Both the position numbers and the translations under genes were made by a program. Positions 59,686-60,452 of a stretch of DNA of 60,452 bases are shown piece after piece. The DNA lies in the NCBI GenBank assembly GCA_049671305.1, contig JBATUR010000112.1:1-60452 (forward strand). Reading direction: 5' to 3'. Origin of the DNA: CADCTM01 sp049671305. Its GTDB lineage: Bacteria > Cyanobacteriota > Cyanobacteriia > Cyanobacteriales > Coleofasciculaceae. The number at the start of each line of letters is the position of its first letter. The stretch's first letter is position 1. A model generated the notes under the pieces. It searched no databases and was not told the origin of the DNA. It was given only the letters and a program-made list of their open reading frames with translations.

Positions 59686-60362
59686 GATACATTCGCAAGG
59701 GCAATGAACCGGAGAGTTTTACAGCTTGGAAAAAGCGGCAGAATAATAGGGGAAATTCACTCACCTGGAGAGCCTTTCGCCGCCGCGTAGCAGTGAAAAA
59801 CGATGTGTATGATGCACTGCTGCGGGAGCAAGGTTATATCTGTTGCTACTGCGGGATGCAAATCACCAGAGATACTAGCCATATCGAGCATTTCAAACCA
59901 CGCAGTATCTATCCCCAATTAGCGCTGGATTACAATAATTTACTAGCTTCATGCAAAGGAGAAAATGAAGACTCAAAAGAAAGTGAAGAAGAACACCGCG
60001 TACCTGTACATTGTGGACACAAAAAAAATGACTGGTACGATGATCAACTGATGGTTTCACCTTTAGATGTGAACTGTGCTAACTTCTTTCGATACGCAGC
60101 TTCTGGTGAAATTCTGCCAACAGATGAGCAAGATTTGCAAGAAGCGGCTCAAAAAACTATTGAAAAACTTGGACTTGACATTGAAAAGCTGAGGCTGATC
60201 CGGAGTGGGGCGATTGATGGAGCTTTACTAGCTATCGAAGGACTTACTGACGAAAAGAGAAAAAAGTTTGCTCAAGATTATGCTCAACCTGATGCTAATG
60301 GACAATATGAGGAATTTTGTTTTGTGATAGCTTATTTTCTCAACCAGTACTTTATTACTTAA
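59682..60362 (+). CDS. ptuB: PtuB-type HNH endonuclease of a Septu-like defence system
   Basis: This 226-aa protein is an HNH nuclease. The fold is visible as CCYCGMQITRDTSHIEHFKP (CxxC zinc pair and the HIEH motif), NNLLASCKGEN, and HCGHKKNDWYDD. The N-terminus RYIRKGNEPESFTAWKKRQN is the typical start of Septu/retron-associated HNH proteins. GTG 59682 overlaps the ATPase stop by four bases (GTGA), so the two genes are translationally coupled; AAGGAG lies 12 bases upstream. The nuclease is presumed to cut phage or host nucleic acid when activated by the ATPase. Confidence 0.85.
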   Translation: MRYIRKGNEPESFTAWKKRQNNRGNSLTWRAFRRRVAVKNDVYDALLREQGYICCYCGMQITRDTSHIEHFKPRSIYPQLALDYNNLLASCKGENEDSKESEEEHRVPVHCGHKKNDWYDDQLMVSPLDVNCANFFRYAASGEILPTDEQDLQEAAQKTIEKLGLDIEKLRLIRSGAIDGALLAIEGLTDEKRKKFAQDYAQPDANGQYEEFCFVIAYFLNQYFIT

Positions 60363-60385
60363 ACAATTGATCTCAAAGACAGATA

Positions 60386-60412
60386 GTAGGGGCGTCCTCA
60401 CTCTTCGCGCCA
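60386..60412. repeat. GTAGGGGCG-type dispersed repeat (copy 3)
   Basis: GTAGGGGCG starts a GC-rich element with TTCGCGCC just after the Septu pair. It is related to the elements at 48239 and 50567. Confidence 0.5.
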
Positions 60413-60452
60413 TCATACTCCTCTACTGATGTACTTTCGCCTCAACGCCAAT

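Noticed and set aside
58417..60362. Considered as a retron Ec78-type module
   Set aside because: The ATPase and HNH nuclease would fit, but there is no reverse transcriptase gene or ncRNA beside them, so a plain Septu pair is preferred.

Overview
This 60 kb window is chromosomal DNA from a cyanobacterium. The evidence is a photosystem II small subunit gene (psb30), sipA, a stand-alone PCP_red protein, a CrtO-type carotenoid oxidoreductase, an iron-uptake-type porin with an SLH domain, many copies of the HIP1 octamer GCGATCGC, and abundant short palindromic intergenic repeats. Moderate-to-low GC and loose intergenic spacing argue against a marine picocyanobacterium. I cannot name the genus. 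No rRNA, tRNA, CRISPR array or transposase was recognised.

Layout. 1-4.4 kb: the 5' part of an SLH porin gene, a GNAT acetyltransferase, a PCP_red mini-protein and a J-domain protein. 4.4-9.7 kb: two signalling genes, a response regulator-kinase and a large CHASE3/PAS/GAF hybrid kinase with two receivers. 10.2-16.0 kb: a secreted DUF1400 alpha/beta hydrolase, then a phosphonate/phosphite-type ABC transporter (phnD-phnC-phnE) with no catabolic enzymes beside it. 16.1-19.4 kb: two tandem Spy/LTXXQ-like exported proteins, divergent from a NarL-type two-component system. 19.5-25.8 kb: a 67-aa small protein, a zinc-ribbon GGDEF protein, a pentapeptide-repeat protein, an orphan protein, a CHAD protein, a Crp-family regulator and a carboxylesterase. 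26-31.2 kb: a DUF2555 protein, coaBC, a Uma2 protein, a Cys-rich peptide, sipA, a WecA/MraY-type transferase and a DUF4149 protein. 31.3-34.9 kb: two half-size UPF0016/GDT1 transporters, a YkgJ-like protein, psb30 and recJ. 35.2-37.1 kb: two unfamiliar regulator-like genes that look acquired. 37.4-43.7 kb: the CrtO-like enzyme, an AAA+ ATPase, a TROVE-like/VWA protein, a divergent 5-methylcytosine DNA methyltransferase and a second small protein related to the one at 19.5 kb. 43.8-47.4 kb: TMEM14, a 31-aa membrane peptide, DUF760, scpB, a DrrA-type ATPase, DUF2809, an array of 87-bp tandem repeats and a small hypothetical. 47.8-58.4 kb: NADAR, L,D-transpeptidase, murG, an NTF2-like protein, an SDR, a DUF1295-like membrane protein, a lipase-like hydrolase, a CIRCE-controlled groEL without groES, a membrane-anchored protein and a metallophosphoesterase. 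58.4-60.4 kb: an ATPase/HNH pair matching the Septu (PtuAB) anti-phage system.

The observations most worth following are: the AAA+/TROVE-VWA module with a structured non-coding interval before it; the Septu pair; an 79-aa peptide with a Cys-rich C-terminus resembling a modified-peptide precursor; the half-size Mn/Ca exchanger pair, one of which has a C-terminal tail made by a dispersed palindrome; the in-frame 87-bp tandem repeat; and the paired small proteins at 19.5 and 43.5 kb. Domain calls come from reading motifs, not from database searches.
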